Shown: positions 1 to 7,456, numbered from the stretch's first letter. The stretch is 10,476 nt of DNA from Lentimicrobiaceae bacterium (GCA_009776395.1 WRNX01000041.1:1-10476); one strand, 5' to 3'. Notes: generated by a model not told the origin, from the letters alone. Translations and numbers: made by a program.

Positions 1-41
1 TTGGGAGCAGGAGGTCGCAAGTTCGAATCTTGCTATCCCGA
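1..41 (+). tRNA. tRNA-Pro (UGG anticodon), 3' half only
   Basis: The window opens inside a tRNA. The T arm is clear: GCAAG (17-21), loop TTCGAAT (22-28), CTTGC (29-33), followed by the 3' acceptor strand TATCCCG (34-40) and discriminator A (41). Counting back through a 5-nt variable loop AGGTC (12-16) and the anticodon 3' stem GCAGG (7-11) puts U33 at base 1, the anticodon TGG at 2-4, G37 at 5 and A38 at 6. UGG reads proline codons, and G at position 37 is typical of tRNA-Pro. CCA does not appear to be encoded, since CAAAA follows. The 5' half lies outside the window, so the acceptor pairing cannot be checked. Confidence 0.85.
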
Positions 42-57
42 CAAAATATAAAACAAT

Positions 58-97
58 AAAAACCAACAATTTGTAAGCGCAGTTTGTTGGTTTTTTT
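58..97 (+). terminator. Intrinsic terminator after the tRNA
   Basis: AAAAACCAACAA (58-69) can pair with TTGTTGGTTTTT (84-95) around a 14-nt loop, and the stem runs into a seven-T tract (91-97). It lies 17 nt after the tRNA end on the same strand, as expected for a rho-independent terminator. The A run on the 5' side could let it also work for the folC transcript coming the other way. Confidence 0.75.
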
Positions 98-239
98 GAT
101 TTAATTTGGTAAATAAAATTGCAATTTTATGTCTTCTACTGTTGTTCCTTCGGGAATAATAATTTTATTCATAAATCTCTATGATTATTTTTTTCGGCGG
201 CGAAAATACACATTTTACTTTTTTATGTTATGCAAACCG

Positions 240-1532
240 TTATTCTGAATTTTCTATGTTTTTTAACAATTCTCCCACTACAAAAAAACTACCCCCTATA
301 AAAATAAGGTCGTTATCTTGGGCATTGTAGGTAGCTTGTTTATGAGCTTGATAGATATTTAGCATTTTTTGGACAGATAAGTTTGCGGATTTTAATTTTT
401 GAAACAGTTCTTCTGCAGCCATGGCACGTTCTATCTGAGCTTGACAGGCGTAGTAGATTGCTTCTTGGGGTAATAATGGAATGATTTCATCAACATCTTT
501 ATCATTAGCAAAACCAATAATAATGTGTAAATGATGGTAAGATAATTCTTGTAATTGTTTCATTACTAGTTTTATTCCTGCTGGGTTGTGCGCTACATCA
601 CAAATAGTAAACGGTTTTTCCGAAATGATTTGCCACCTGCCCATAAAACCTGTGTTTGTGTAGAGGTTTTTAATTGCGTTTTGTAAGCACACAGATGACG
701 CAGATTGAACAGATTTATGCAGATTATTAATCCTTTCTACTTTCTGCTTTCTGCTTTCTGTTTTATTACTGCTTGCCCCAATCACTTCCATACATTTCAA
801 GAAAGTTCCGATATTTTTTTGTTGGTAATGCCCTCCAAATTGTAAATCGCCATGATATTCTTCGGATAGAAATAGTGGAGCTTTTTTTTGTTTTGCTACT
901 TCTTCAAAAATAGGAAACGTTTCGGGATGAAATTCACCAATAACTACGGGGGTGTTCATTTTGATGATGCCTGCTTTTTCGAAAGCAATTTTTGCGAAAG
1001 TATTTCCTAACGTTTTAGTGTGCTCCAAAGAAATATTCGTAATTACCGACAGGGTAGGGGAGAGGATGTTTGTAGCATCTAATCTTCCCCCCAAACCGGT
1101 TTCAATAATTGCAATATCAACTTCTTCGTTTACAAAATAATCAAATGCCAAAATAGTGGTCATCTCAAAAAATGAGGGTTCAATTTTTGATAATTTTTTT
1201 TGATATTTTTCAATAAAATCAATTATTTTTTGTTCGGAAATCATTTTTCCATTGATTTTTATTCGCTCTCTAAAATCAATTAAATGTGGCGAGGTAAACA
1301 ATCCCGTTTTACATCCTAATTCTTGAAAATAAGATGCTAATAAATGCGCTACGGATCCTTTTCCGTTAGAGCCTGCAATATGAATAGCTTGAAGTTTTTT
1401 TTCAGGATGCTCAGCCATTTCGGCAAGTTGTTCAATATTTTCCAGTCCTTCTTTATATGCAGAACTCCCAACACGATGATATACTGGAAATGACTGAAAA
1501 ATATGCTCTAAAATTTCAAGATAACTCATCAA
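240..1532 (-). CDS. folC: Bifunctional folylpolyglutamate synthase/dihydrofolate synthase (FolC)
   Basis: A cytoplasmic Mur-ligase-family enzyme that uses ATP to add glutamate to dihydropteroate and/or folates. Visible motifs: P-loop AGSNGKGS (53-60), SPHL (81-84), FRERIKING (87-95), ETGLGGRLDATN (144-155), the Mg-binding loop around His171, FEKAGIIK (184-191, whose Lys186 matches the lysine that is carbamylated in the family), MGRWQ (297-301) opening the C-terminal domain, and DVAHNPAG (312-319). The family usually reads DGAHNP, so Val313 is a mild deviation. Length (430 aa) is near normal, but about residues 255-282, between the ATPase domain and the C-terminal domain, are low-complexity and encoded by tandem repeats (see the separate entries). 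The start is MM; either Met is possible. The gene follows the porin on the same strand after 125 bp and has a possible -7 box of its own. Confidence 0.95.
   Translation of the reverse strand: MMSYLEILEHIFQSFPVYHRVGSSAYKEGLENIEQLAEMAEHPEKKLQAIHIAGSNGKGSVAHLLASYFQELGCKTGLFTSPHLIDFRERIKINGKMISEQKIIDFIEKYQKKLSKIEPSFFEMTTILAFDYFVNEEVDIAIIETGLGGRLDATNILSPTLSVITNISLEHTKTLGNTFAKIAFEKAGIIKMNTPVVIGEFHPETFPIFEEVAKQKKAPLFLSEEYHGDLQFGGHYQQKNIGTFLKCMEVIGASSNKTESRKQKVERINNLHKSVQSASSVCLQNAIKNLYTNTGFMGRWQIISEKPFTICDVAHNPAGIKLVMKQLQELSYHHLHIIIGFANDKDVDEIIPLLPQEAIYYACQAQIERAMAAEELFQKLKSANLSVQKMLNIYQAHKQATYNAQDNDLIFIGGSFFVVGELLKNIENSE
692..724 (-). repeat. Degenerate CAGAT array inside folC
   Basis: On the plus strand CAGAT occurs at 692-696, 701-705, 710-714 and 720-724, at 9-, 9- and 10-nt intervals with variable bases between; read in the folC direction these are ATCTG units. 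The array encodes part of the non-conserved linker of FolC (about residues 270-281) and adjoins the 7-bp array at 733-760. From memory, similar 'ATCTG' arrays recur in intergenic DNA of some Bacteroidota; this was not checked. Confidence 0.7.
733..760 (-). repeat. Four-unit 7-bp tandem repeat inside folC
   Basis: On the plus strand CTTTCTA (733-739) is followed by three perfect CTTTCTG units (740-746, 747-753, 754-760). Read in the folC direction this is CAGAAAG x3 plus TAGAAAG, encoding the run around TESRKQKVER. As 7 is not a multiple of 3, loss or gain of one unit would shift the folC frame between its two domains. Confidence 0.85.
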
Positions 1533-1592
1533 TTATTAATCATATTAGGTCTATAAAAATAACATTATTTCTCGCAATATTGAAAATTGGCA

Positions 1593-1600
1593 CAAAAATA
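1593..1600 (-). promoter_or_regulatory. Possible folC promoter -7 box
   Basis: The minus strand reads TATTTTTG here, a full match to the Bacteroidota TAnnTTTG element, about 60 nt before the folC start. No convincing TTG/TTTG -33 element is seen 19-21 nt upstream, and such boxes arise easily in A/T-rich DNA, so this is tentative. If real, folC can be transcribed independently of the porin gene. Confidence 0.35.
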
Positions 1601-1667
1601 ATATTTTCTTACTAATCGACATTTTCTATACTGGAAAGAATAAAGTGAAAAATTTTACAATTAATCC

Positions 1668-3542
1668 TTAATCGTAAAACCGCCAACTGATCCCCAAATT
1701 AATCATATTTGCCTTAGATGGATAATTGGGCGTTGAAATATTTCTATTATGCTGAATTGCAGGCAGTAAATTGCTCACACGAAAGAAAAAATTAATTCTG
1801 TCTATCCTAAATGTAACATTAGCATCCCAATAAATAAAATTACCGGTGAGTTGCGAATCTTGATTATAAAATTTATGTAAAACAGGCAAATAAGCATCGG
1901 CATAATAAGCAGTGTTGTACATTAAATCGGTACCAATTAATATTTTTAACCGTTTTTGTAAAAATTCAAAGATATAATATAACGATAACTTTCCGGCAAA
2001 AAGCGGTACTTTTACCACCTCTTTACTACAATATTGAAAATTCAAATTTGCTGTAGCGCCAAAATTCTTATATCTATAAGGAACAAAAGTAGAAAGTTGA
2101 ACCAAATTTCCAATATTTTCACTTTGCACAGGGCGCAATTCTTCTGAAAGATAAACCAAATTGCTAACTCGGTAATAACTTGCTGAAACATTGTAAGTTT
2201 TGTAATTCCAAAAAGTTTGTATCTGTAAAAAATTTTGCTTCAAAAATTGATTTGCCCACCTGAAATTATTAACCGTAACATGTTGCATAAAATATTCAGG
2301 ATCATTTCTGTAATAACTTGCATTGAACCCTATTGCGTGTTCTTTTTCTTTGTTAATGGAAAATGAAATACCCGCTGTTGCAGCCATATCATTATTGGAA
2401 TAATCGCTCCAAAACGAATAGGAAAAACTGCCTGTAATATCCATTACATCAAATAGATGAATGTGCGTTCTGGCAAAAGCATACAAAGAAGTGAAAGAGG
2501 TATATAAGTTTTGAATATTGGCGTAATCGTGTAATAGTCCGCCAGCAACATGAAAAAAATTTCTTTGGGTTTCCTTTTCTTTGTAGGGCGAGTAGTTACT
2601 CCATTGAATGGCGTTTTTTACATTCATTATTTTCGTAGAATCGTTGGTTGCGATAGTAGAATAATAGTAATTTTCGTATCGGCTACTACTTGTGTCAATG
2701 ATATCATTGTATATGAGGGTTGTTTTTCCTAATTGAAAATCGTAGGTAACAGTTCCAAAATATCTGTTATTCTTATTTTTAATATTCACATAATTTTGAA
2801 GTGAAAAATCATGAGTAGTAATGGTTGAATAAGCGTTTGGAGTTTGTATTTGAAAATTTTTTACATTCATAGAGGTATCCTGATAGAGCTTAATATCAAT
2901 CAAACCTCCGTTTTCTAAATTTTTTAAATGGTTGATAATGTAACTTGCCCTAAATCCGTATATAGAAGATGGAAGTTCATAATGAACCAATATATCGCCG
3001 CAAAGATTGGAACTGTTTTGACTTGTAAAAGCGCCTTCATTAGAAATGGCATATAGATTGGCAGAAACAGTAACCCCTTTCATATATTTTGCAAAAGTGG
3101 CAAATATTTCATTCTCTTTTGGAAATCCAAAGGAATAAGCAATTTTTGAATAGGTAGTACTTAATTTATAAAAGGTCAAATCCGGCTGCTTTTTAAAAAA
3201 CAGCGAATAGGGTAATGTTTGATACAGAAACCCCATCTCTCTTTGATAATTAAAAATCATAGATTGATGAGCCTGTCCACAAATTCCCAAATTTTGGAAA
3301 ATATTTTTTGTATGAAATAAGGGATCAAAAAGATGCGTGGTAGTCATACCTGTATCAACAGGTATGAATGTTAAATAATTAAAGTTAATAGATTGATTAT
3401 ATGAAAAAGAGGTGGGTAAATAATCAGGGGAAAGATCCATTACAGAGTCAATTTCATGCACGGCATGAGATTGCGCAAACAATAATTGTTGATTTAGAAA
3501 TAACATAATTGCAACAAGAAAACTTACTGTACAGGCTCGCAT
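1668..3542 (-). CDS. Putative outer-membrane beta-barrel porin (Porin_10-like)
   Basis: A 624-aa exported protein. Residues 1-23 form a signal peptide: a hydrophobic stretch ending LLFA before Gln24, a cleavage context common in Bacteroidota. The rest is rich in alternating aromatic/polar strand-like segments and Tyr/Asn/Ser, as in an outer-membrane beta-barrel; no inner-membrane helix or enzymatic motif is visible. The C-terminus (PNYPSKANMINLGISWRFYD) resembles the family annotated as 'putative porin' in Bacteroidota, with a late Pro-Asn-Tyr-Pro and a final aromatic-rich strand ending in Asp. Family assignment is by recall of this tail and overall form. Substrate unknown. It is divergent from porP and precedes folC on the same strand. 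Confidence 0.75.
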   Translation of the reverse strand: MRACTVSFLVAIMLFLNQQLLFAQSHAVHEIDSVMDLSPDYLPTSFSYNQSINFNYLTFIPVDTGMTTTHLFDPLFHTKNIFQNLGICGQAHQSMIFNYQREMGFLYQTLPYSLFFKKQPDLTFYKLSTTYSKIAYSFGFPKENEIFATFAKYMKGVTVSANLYAISNEGAFTSQNSSNLCGDILVHYELPSSIYGFRASYIINHLKNLENGGLIDIKLYQDTSMNVKNFQIQTPNAYSTITTHDFSLQNYVNIKNKNNRYFGTVTYDFQLGKTTLIYNDIIDTSSSRYENYYYSTIATNDSTKIMNVKNAIQWSNYSPYKEKETQRNFFHVAGGLLHDYANIQNLYTSFTSLYAFARTHIHLFDVMDITGSFSYSFWSDYSNNDMAATAGISFSINKEKEHAIGFNASYYRNDPEYFMQHVTVNNFRWANQFLKQNFLQIQTFWNYKTYNVSASYYRVSNLVYLSEELRPVQSENIGNLVQLSTFVPYRYKNFGATANLNFQYCSKEVVKVPLFAGKLSLYYIFEFLQKRLKILIGTDLMYNTAYYADAYLPVLHKFYNQDSQLTGNFIYWDANVTFRIDRINFFFRVSNLLPAIQHNRNISTPNYPSKANMINLGISWRFYD

Positions 3543-3632
3543 TAGACAATTTTTTTACATTAACTTCTCTACAATTTTATCAATTTTTCAATTCTTTATT
3601 TACAGATTAATTTTTTTTATTCAAAATTGCTG

Positions 3633-3640
3633 CAAAAGTA
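3633..3640 (-). promoter_or_regulatory. Possible porin promoter -7 box
   Basis: The minus strand reads TACTTTTG followed by CA, matching TAnnTTTG, about 90 nt upstream of the porin start. No TTG -33 element stands at the usual distance. A start site just downstream would give a long A/T-rich 5' leader with no recognised RNA structure. Confidence 0.4.
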
Positions 3641-3724
3641 GTATATTTTTTTATTATTTTACTACTTTTCACTGATTTAATAAATCTTTCTATAAATAAA
3701 TTTGTTGGATATTTTTCATAATAA

Positions 3725-3757
3725 TTTGTAAACAATTAAATAAAAAATTTATTTTTG
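3725..3757 (+). promoter_or_regulatory. Bacteroidota-type promoter for the porP-gldKLMN cluster
   Basis: TTTG (3725-3728), a 21-nt spacer, then TATTTTTG (3750-3757) match the -33 TTTG and -7 TAnnTTTG elements of the Bacteroidota housekeeping sigma factor. Transcription would begin a few bases downstream, giving a short leader of roughly 15-20 nt before the porP ATG at 3781. No comparably complete promoter was seen in the gaps between the downstream genes, so this is the best candidate to drive the whole cluster. Confidence 0.65.
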
Positions 3758-3780
3758 CACACCAAAAAATAAAAACCAAT

Positions 3781-4848
3781 ATGCGTATTAAATACTGTTT
3801 AATCATTGTTTTTCTGTTTGCGTTTTGTAAACTTTTTGCCCAATTAGACCCCCAATTCTCTTTTTTCCCTTATACACAACCCTACTTTAACCCAGGCGCA
3901 ATGGGCGAAAATGAAAAACATCTTAATTTTATTGGAATATTGAGACAAGGAAATATATTAATGAGAGAAAAAGATGAAACTGCTACACAGGAAGGAATTA
4001 CCAACAATAGTGATAATAATAAAAATAACAAACCGGGAAAACCAGTTTATAACAAATATGATCAACAACAAGTATTAATTCATTTAGACTCTTATATTAA
4101 ACAAATTAGAGGCGCACTGGGGATTATGTTTCTTAAAGATAAAAACGGAATTCATGATAATATTGGCTTTCGTTTGGGATACGCTTCCAAGTTTCGCGTT
4201 CGTGGCGGTAGGTTAGGAGTAGGCATTCAATTTGGATTCTTAAACCAAAAACCCGATGAGGCAAAGTGGAAACCCAATCAAACAGGCGATCCCACTATTG
4301 CTCTTGCGAAAGAATCGTTTCTTGATTTTGATATAAACTTTGGGTTGCACTATAAAGCGCCCACCTGGTATGTAGGAGTATCCGGAACACAACTTCTTCG
4401 AGGAATACGTGTTTCAGGTGAGGAAAACTTGCTTCGTATTCCCCGACAACTCTATATTTCCGGAGGGTATATTTGGGATTTGAAAACACCAGTGCCTTGG
4501 TCTATTGAACCTCACGTGCTTATTCAAACTGATTTTGCTACTTGGCATTTGCACTTAATGGCATTGGCAAGATACAACGGAATATTATGGTTTGGCGTTT
4601 CCTATCAGTTAGATAACGGTATTGCCGCACTTTTTGGCGCAACCCCATTCTACAACGATTCAAATGAATTTTTGAAAGGATTGGAAATAGGAGTTGCCTA
4701 TACTTTTCAAACTACCAAGTATGCGTGGAAAGCAGGAGGCAGCTGGGGCGATTTTGAATTAGTGGTAAGATACGGATTTAATTTTTATAAAGAAAAAGCA
4801 TTAACAGGGTATGGATCATCAAGACGTTTATATCAAAATCAATACTAA
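3781..4848 (+). CDS. porP: Type IX secretion system outer-membrane protein PorP/SprF family
   Basis: A beta-barrel protein of the outer membrane that works with the T9SS trans-envelope complex. Residues 1-20 are a signal peptide ending LFA before Gln21. The mature start LDPQFSFFPYTQPYFNPGAMG (22-42) is the family signature: the protein begins right after cleavage with a D-P-Q-F/Y...NPG segment. Barrel-like strands follow, with conserved-looking GxGxxF and FGVSYQ patterns. At 355 aa it is somewhat longer than P. gingivalis PorP; much of the excess is a polar Asn/Lys-rich stretch (about 64-93, including NNSDNNKNNK) placed after GILRQGNI, where relatives usually have a short loop, and the C-terminal tail RRLYQNQY also looks added. 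First gene of the cluster, 52 bp before gldK, as in porPKLMN. Confidence 0.9.
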   Translation: MRIKYCLIIVFLFAFCKLFAQLDPQFSFFPYTQPYFNPGAMGENEKHLNFIGILRQGNILMREKDETATQEGITNNSDNNKNNKPGKPVYNKYDQQQVLIHLDSYIKQIRGALGIMFLKDKNGIHDNIGFRLGYASKFRVRGGRLGVGIQFGFLNQKPDEAKWKPNQTGDPTIALAKESFLDFDINFGLHYKAPTWYVGVSGTQLLRGIRVSGEENLLRIPRQLYISGGYIWDLKTPVPWSIEPHVLIQTDFATWHLHLMALARYNGILWFGVSYQLDNGIAALFGATPFYNDSNEFLKGLEIGVAYTFQTTKYAWKAGGSWGDFELVVRYGFNFYKEKALTGYGSSRRLYQNQY

Positions 4849-4900
4849 ATATAATAATCATTTAGTTTTAACGTTTCCCAAAATTATAACATATTAAATA

Positions 4901-6292
4901 ATGAAAAGATTAGCTTTATTTGCATCTATTTTGCTATGCCTTGCCGCTTGCAAAAATTCAGGGGATGGACAATTGGTTGGAGTTACTAATAAAACCAAAT
5001 TTATTACCTTCACCCCTTACGGAATGGTTTATATTCCCTCCGGTAGCGTTACGCTTGGAGTGGGCGAAAATGATCCTGATATAACATTTGCCCCGCAGCC
5101 CCGAACAATTTCTTTAACCGCTTTTTGGATGGATGAAACAGAAATTACCAATAATGAATATCGCCAATTTGTGAATTGGGTGCGCGACTCTATCGCACAC
5201 ACCCTGTTGGGCGAAGCGGAAATTGAAAGTAAATATGGACATTACATGAAATATAAAAAGAATGTTGGCGATAATAATGCCGGCGATATTATAGAACCAA
5301 AATTGATTAACTGGAGAGAAGATATTCCATGGAACTCTAACGACGAAGAAGTGAGAGCAGCATTAGACCCGCTCTATACTAAAATCAATACCCGATACTA
5401 TCACTATCGTCCGCTGGGAATTAATGTGGCTAAACTGAACTACGAGTATTGGACTTTTGACTATGATGAAGCCGCTAAAAAAGAAAAAGAGGGAAGCCCC
5501 ATTGGAGGGATGTTCGCCAGCAGAGCCAGTCAGGTGGACGGAAATTTGGATAGATATATAAGAAGAGAAGTGGTAAATATTTATCCCGATACATTGGTTT
5601 GGATTTATGAATTTACCTATTCGGATAATGAACACATGACGATGAACTATTTTTCTCATCCCCAATACAGTCATTACCCTGTGGTAGGTGTAAACTGGTT
5701 GCAAAGTCAGGCGTTTTGTCATTGGCGTTCGCAACAGCGCAATTCGTGGCTTTTGAGCAGAGGATACCCTGTGGAGCACGATTTTCAGTTGCCCACCGAA
5801 GCAGATTGGGAATGGGCGGCAAGAGGTGGACTCCCTAATAATCCTTACCCATGGGGAGGTCCCTATCCGGCAAATCCTAACGGATGCTTTTTGGCAAATT
5901 TTAAACCCCAAAGAGGAAACTATATGGCGGATGGAAGTCTATATCCTGCTGTAGTGGCTTTCTATAATCCAAACGATTGGGGATTGTATGATATGAGCGG
6001 TAACGTTGCCGAGTGGTGTCGCGATACTTATAACCCTTCCGCTTCCGTTTTTACTTCTGATATTAATCCTTTGTATAAATATAAAGCTACTCAGGATGAT
6101 AATCCTGCAAGAAAAAGAAAAGTAATAAGAGGAGGTTCCTGGAAAGATATTAGCAAATATATTAATGTATATACCAGAGATTATCAATATCAGGATACTT
6201 GCACTTCTTACATCGGTTTCCGTTGCATACAACATGCTATCACAAACCCAAAAGACGCTAACAAAGGAAGCGGCTCAAAGGTATATAGGTAA
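4901..6292 (+). CDS. gldK: Type IX secretion system lipoprotein GldK/PorK
   Basis: Outer-membrane lipoprotein that forms the periplasmic ring of the T9SS with GldN. The lipobox LAAC puts the acylated Cys at 17. The body has the formylglycine-generating enzyme (FGE/SUMF1) fold pattern: MVYIPSGSVTLG (42-53), ETEITNNEY (79-87), YPVVGVNWLQSQAFCHW (259-275), LPTEADWEWAARGG (297-310), DWGLYDMSGNVAEWCRD (359-375), VIRGGSW (408-414) and GFRC (439-442). A long insertion (about 100-255) between the first and second motif groups is characteristic of GldK. The segment after RGGSW, which holds the two catalytic cysteines in true FGE, reads KDISKYINVY and has none, so this is a structural, non-enzymatic member. 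Length 463 aa is normal for the family. The gap to gldL is 37 bp. Confidence 0.95.
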   Translation: MKRLALFASILLCLAACKNSGDGQLVGVTNKTKFITFTPYGMVYIPSGSVTLGVGENDPDITFAPQPRTISLTAFWMDETEITNNEYRQFVNWVRDSIAHTLLGEAEIESKYGHYMKYKKNVGDNNAGDIIEPKLINWREDIPWNSNDEEVRAALDPLYTKINTRYYHYRPLGINVAKLNYEYWTFDYDEAAKKEKEGSPIGGMFASRASQVDGNLDRYIRREVVNIYPDTLVWIYEFTYSDNEHMTMNYFSHPQYSHYPVVGVNWLQSQAFCHWRSQQRNSWLLSRGYPVEHDFQLPTEADWEWAARGGLPNNPYPWGGPYPANPNGCFLANFKPQRGNYMADGSLYPAVVAFYNPNDWGLYDMSGNVAEWCRDTYNPSASVFTSDINPLYKYKATQDDNPARKRKVIRGGSWKDISKYINVYTRDYQYQDTCTSYIGFRCIQHAITNPKDANKGSGSKVYR

Positions 6293-6305
6293 GAATTGAA
6301 AATCG

Positions 6306-6320
6306 TTAAATCTTAAATAA
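6306..6320 (+). repeat. 15-nt leader repeat ahead of gldL
   Basis: TTAAATCTTAAATAA ends 9 nt before the gldL ATG. The identical 15-mer stands at 7474-7488, 10 nt before the gldM ATG. It is A/T-rich, which makes chance matches easier, but the shared placement suggests a duplicated leader or an A-rich translation-initiation element in a group that makes little use of Shine-Dalgarno pairing. Confidence 0.5.
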
Positions 6321-6329
6321 TAAAAAAAT

Positions 6330-7397
6330 ATGAGTCTTTACAAAATCGTTCGTAGCAAACTTTACAAGAACTTCATGGCTAAATTGTATGGAATTGGAGC
6401 TTCCATAGTAATTACAGGCGCCCTCTTCAAAATTCTTCACTGGAATTTAGCCGACCAAATGTTGATGGTGGGTATGTTTACCGAAGCCATTATTTTCCTT
6501 TTCTCAGCATTTGAACCCCTTCATAAAGATTATGACTGGGCATTGGTTTACCCTGAATTAGGACAACAGGATGTTACAGGAAAAGAACAATCCAAAGGGT
6601 CTGTTACCCAACAATTGGACAAAATGTTGGCAGATGCCAAAATTGGTCCTGAATTAATAGAAAGTTTATCCTCAGGGATGAGAAACTTGAGTGAAAATGC
6701 AAGAAAACTTTCTTATACTACCGATGCTGCCGCCGCTACCGAAGGCTATGTGGCAAATCTTTCTAAAGCCAAAGACGCCGTGCAAAATCTTACGGGCGTA
6801 TATGAAAAATCGGCAGACGCCATCTTCGCTACTTCAGATATTCAAGTGAAAAGTATGCAAGAGATGATTGATGTGCAAAAACAAAATTCTCAAAAATTAC
6901 AGGATAAAATCGCCGCAACTTCCGATTTGCAAGTGAAAAGTATGCAAGAGATGATTGACGTGCAAAAACAAAATGCCCAAAAATTACAGGATGCGCTATC
7001 TGATACTACCGATAAACAAATCAAAAGCGCACAAGAATTGTTTGATATTCAAAAACAACATACTCAAAAATTACAAACTACCCTCACTTCTACCTCCGAT
7101 ATGCAAGTGAAAAATGTACAGGAAATGTATGATATGCAAAAAGAACATGCACAAAAATTGCATGATACCCAAATGCAAAATGTGCAAAAAATTGGACATA
7201 TTCAAGAACAAGGAAATCAAACCATTTTAGAGAATTACAAAAAAATGCAGGAAAACTCTGCCCAACTCGCCAACTCAATGAATGACACCGTACAGGAAAC
7301 TCAAAAATACAAACAGGAAATTGATAACCTCTCTAAAAACGTAGCCCAAATAAACGCTATCTATGCCAATATGTTAGCCGCAATGACAAAACAGTGA
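6330..7397 (+). CDS. gldL: Type IX secretion/gliding motor protein GldL (PorL), repeat-extended
   Basis: Inner-membrane stator-like component of the T9SS motor, which with GldM converts proton flow into motion. Two membrane helices: about 18-36 (YGIGASIVITGALFKI) and about 43-61. Residues matching those described as functionally important in F. johnsoniae GldL are present: Tyr20, Lys34, His37, the membrane glutamate Glu52 (in MFTEAIIF) and Glu62. The cytoplasmic part (about 65-355) is long, highly polar and predicted helical, and contains four tandem 29-residue repeats (168-283) rich in Gln, Lys, Met and Asp. As recalled, F. johnsoniae GldL has 215 aa and P. gingivalis PorL 309, so at 355 aa this one is long, and the repeats explain the excess. 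The TGA stop is formed by the first unit of a 7-bp tandem repeat. Confidence 0.95.
   Translation: MSLYKIVRSKLYKNFMAKLYGIGASIVITGALFKILHWNLADQMLMVGMFTEAIIFLFSAFEPLHKDYDWALVYPELGQQDVTGKEQSKGSVTQQLDKMLADAKIGPELIESLSSGMRNLSENARKLSYTTDAAAATEGYVANLSKAKDAVQNLTGVYEKSADAIFATSDIQVKSMQEMIDVQKQNSQKLQDKIAATSDLQVKSMQEMIDVQKQNAQKLQDALSDTTDKQIKSAQELFDIQKQHTQKLQTTLTSTSDMQVKNVQEMYDMQKEHAQKLHDTQMQNVQKIGHIQEQGNQTILENYKKMQENSAQLANSMNDTVQETQKYKQEIDNLSKNVAQINAIYANMLAAMTKQ
6831..7178 (+). repeat. Four tandem 87-bp (29-residue) repeats in gldL
   Basis: Units are 6831-6917, 6918-7004, 7005-7091 and 7092-7178, with no gaps. Each encodes a unit beginning T-(S/T)-D-x-Q-(V/I)-K, with QE(M/L) at 10-12, Asp at 14, QK(Q/E) at 16-18 and QKL at 21-23. 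Units 1 and 2 differ at 2 of their first 25 residues and, by my count, at 6 of the first 75 bases, including mostly synonymous-type differences; units 3 and 4 are more diverged. The repeat therefore grew by in-frame tandem duplication, the 1-2 copy probably being the latest. Confidence 0.95.
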
Positions 7398-7449
7398 TTA
7401 GTGGTTAGTGATTAGTGATTAATGGTTAGTGATTAATGTAACTCGTAAC
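7394..7449 (+). repeat. Eight-unit 7-bp tandem repeat after gldL
   Basis: Period-7 units: GTGATTA (7394-7400), GTGGTTA, GTGATTA, GTGATTA, ATGGTTA, GTGATTA, then two diverged units ATGTAAC and TCGTAAC (to 7449). The gldL stop TGA (7395-7397) lies within unit 1. It fills half of the gldL-gldM spacer, the largest gap within gldKLMN, so it separates two genes whose products form one motor. Confidence 0.85.
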
Positions 7450-7456
7450 TAAAAAA

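Noticed and set aside
191..206. Short hairpin TTTTCG/CGAAAA downstream of folC as a terminator
   Set aside because: The stem is only 6 bp and no T tract follows on either strand, so it does not meet the form of an intrinsic terminator.
692..724. CAGAT array as a CRISPR
   Set aside because: Units are 5 bp with 4-5 bp between, far too short for repeats and spacers, and it lies inside a coding frame.
5363..5911. 182-codon minus-strand open frame opposite gldK
   Set aside because: It is fully inside the strongly supported GldK gene, has no recognisable domain and an improbable composition; it is a shadow frame.
4901..6292. GldK as an active sulfatase-modifying (formylglycine-generating) enzyme
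   Set aside because: The catalytic cysteine positions are replaced, and the lipobox, the long insertion and the gldL neighbour identify it as T9SS GldK.
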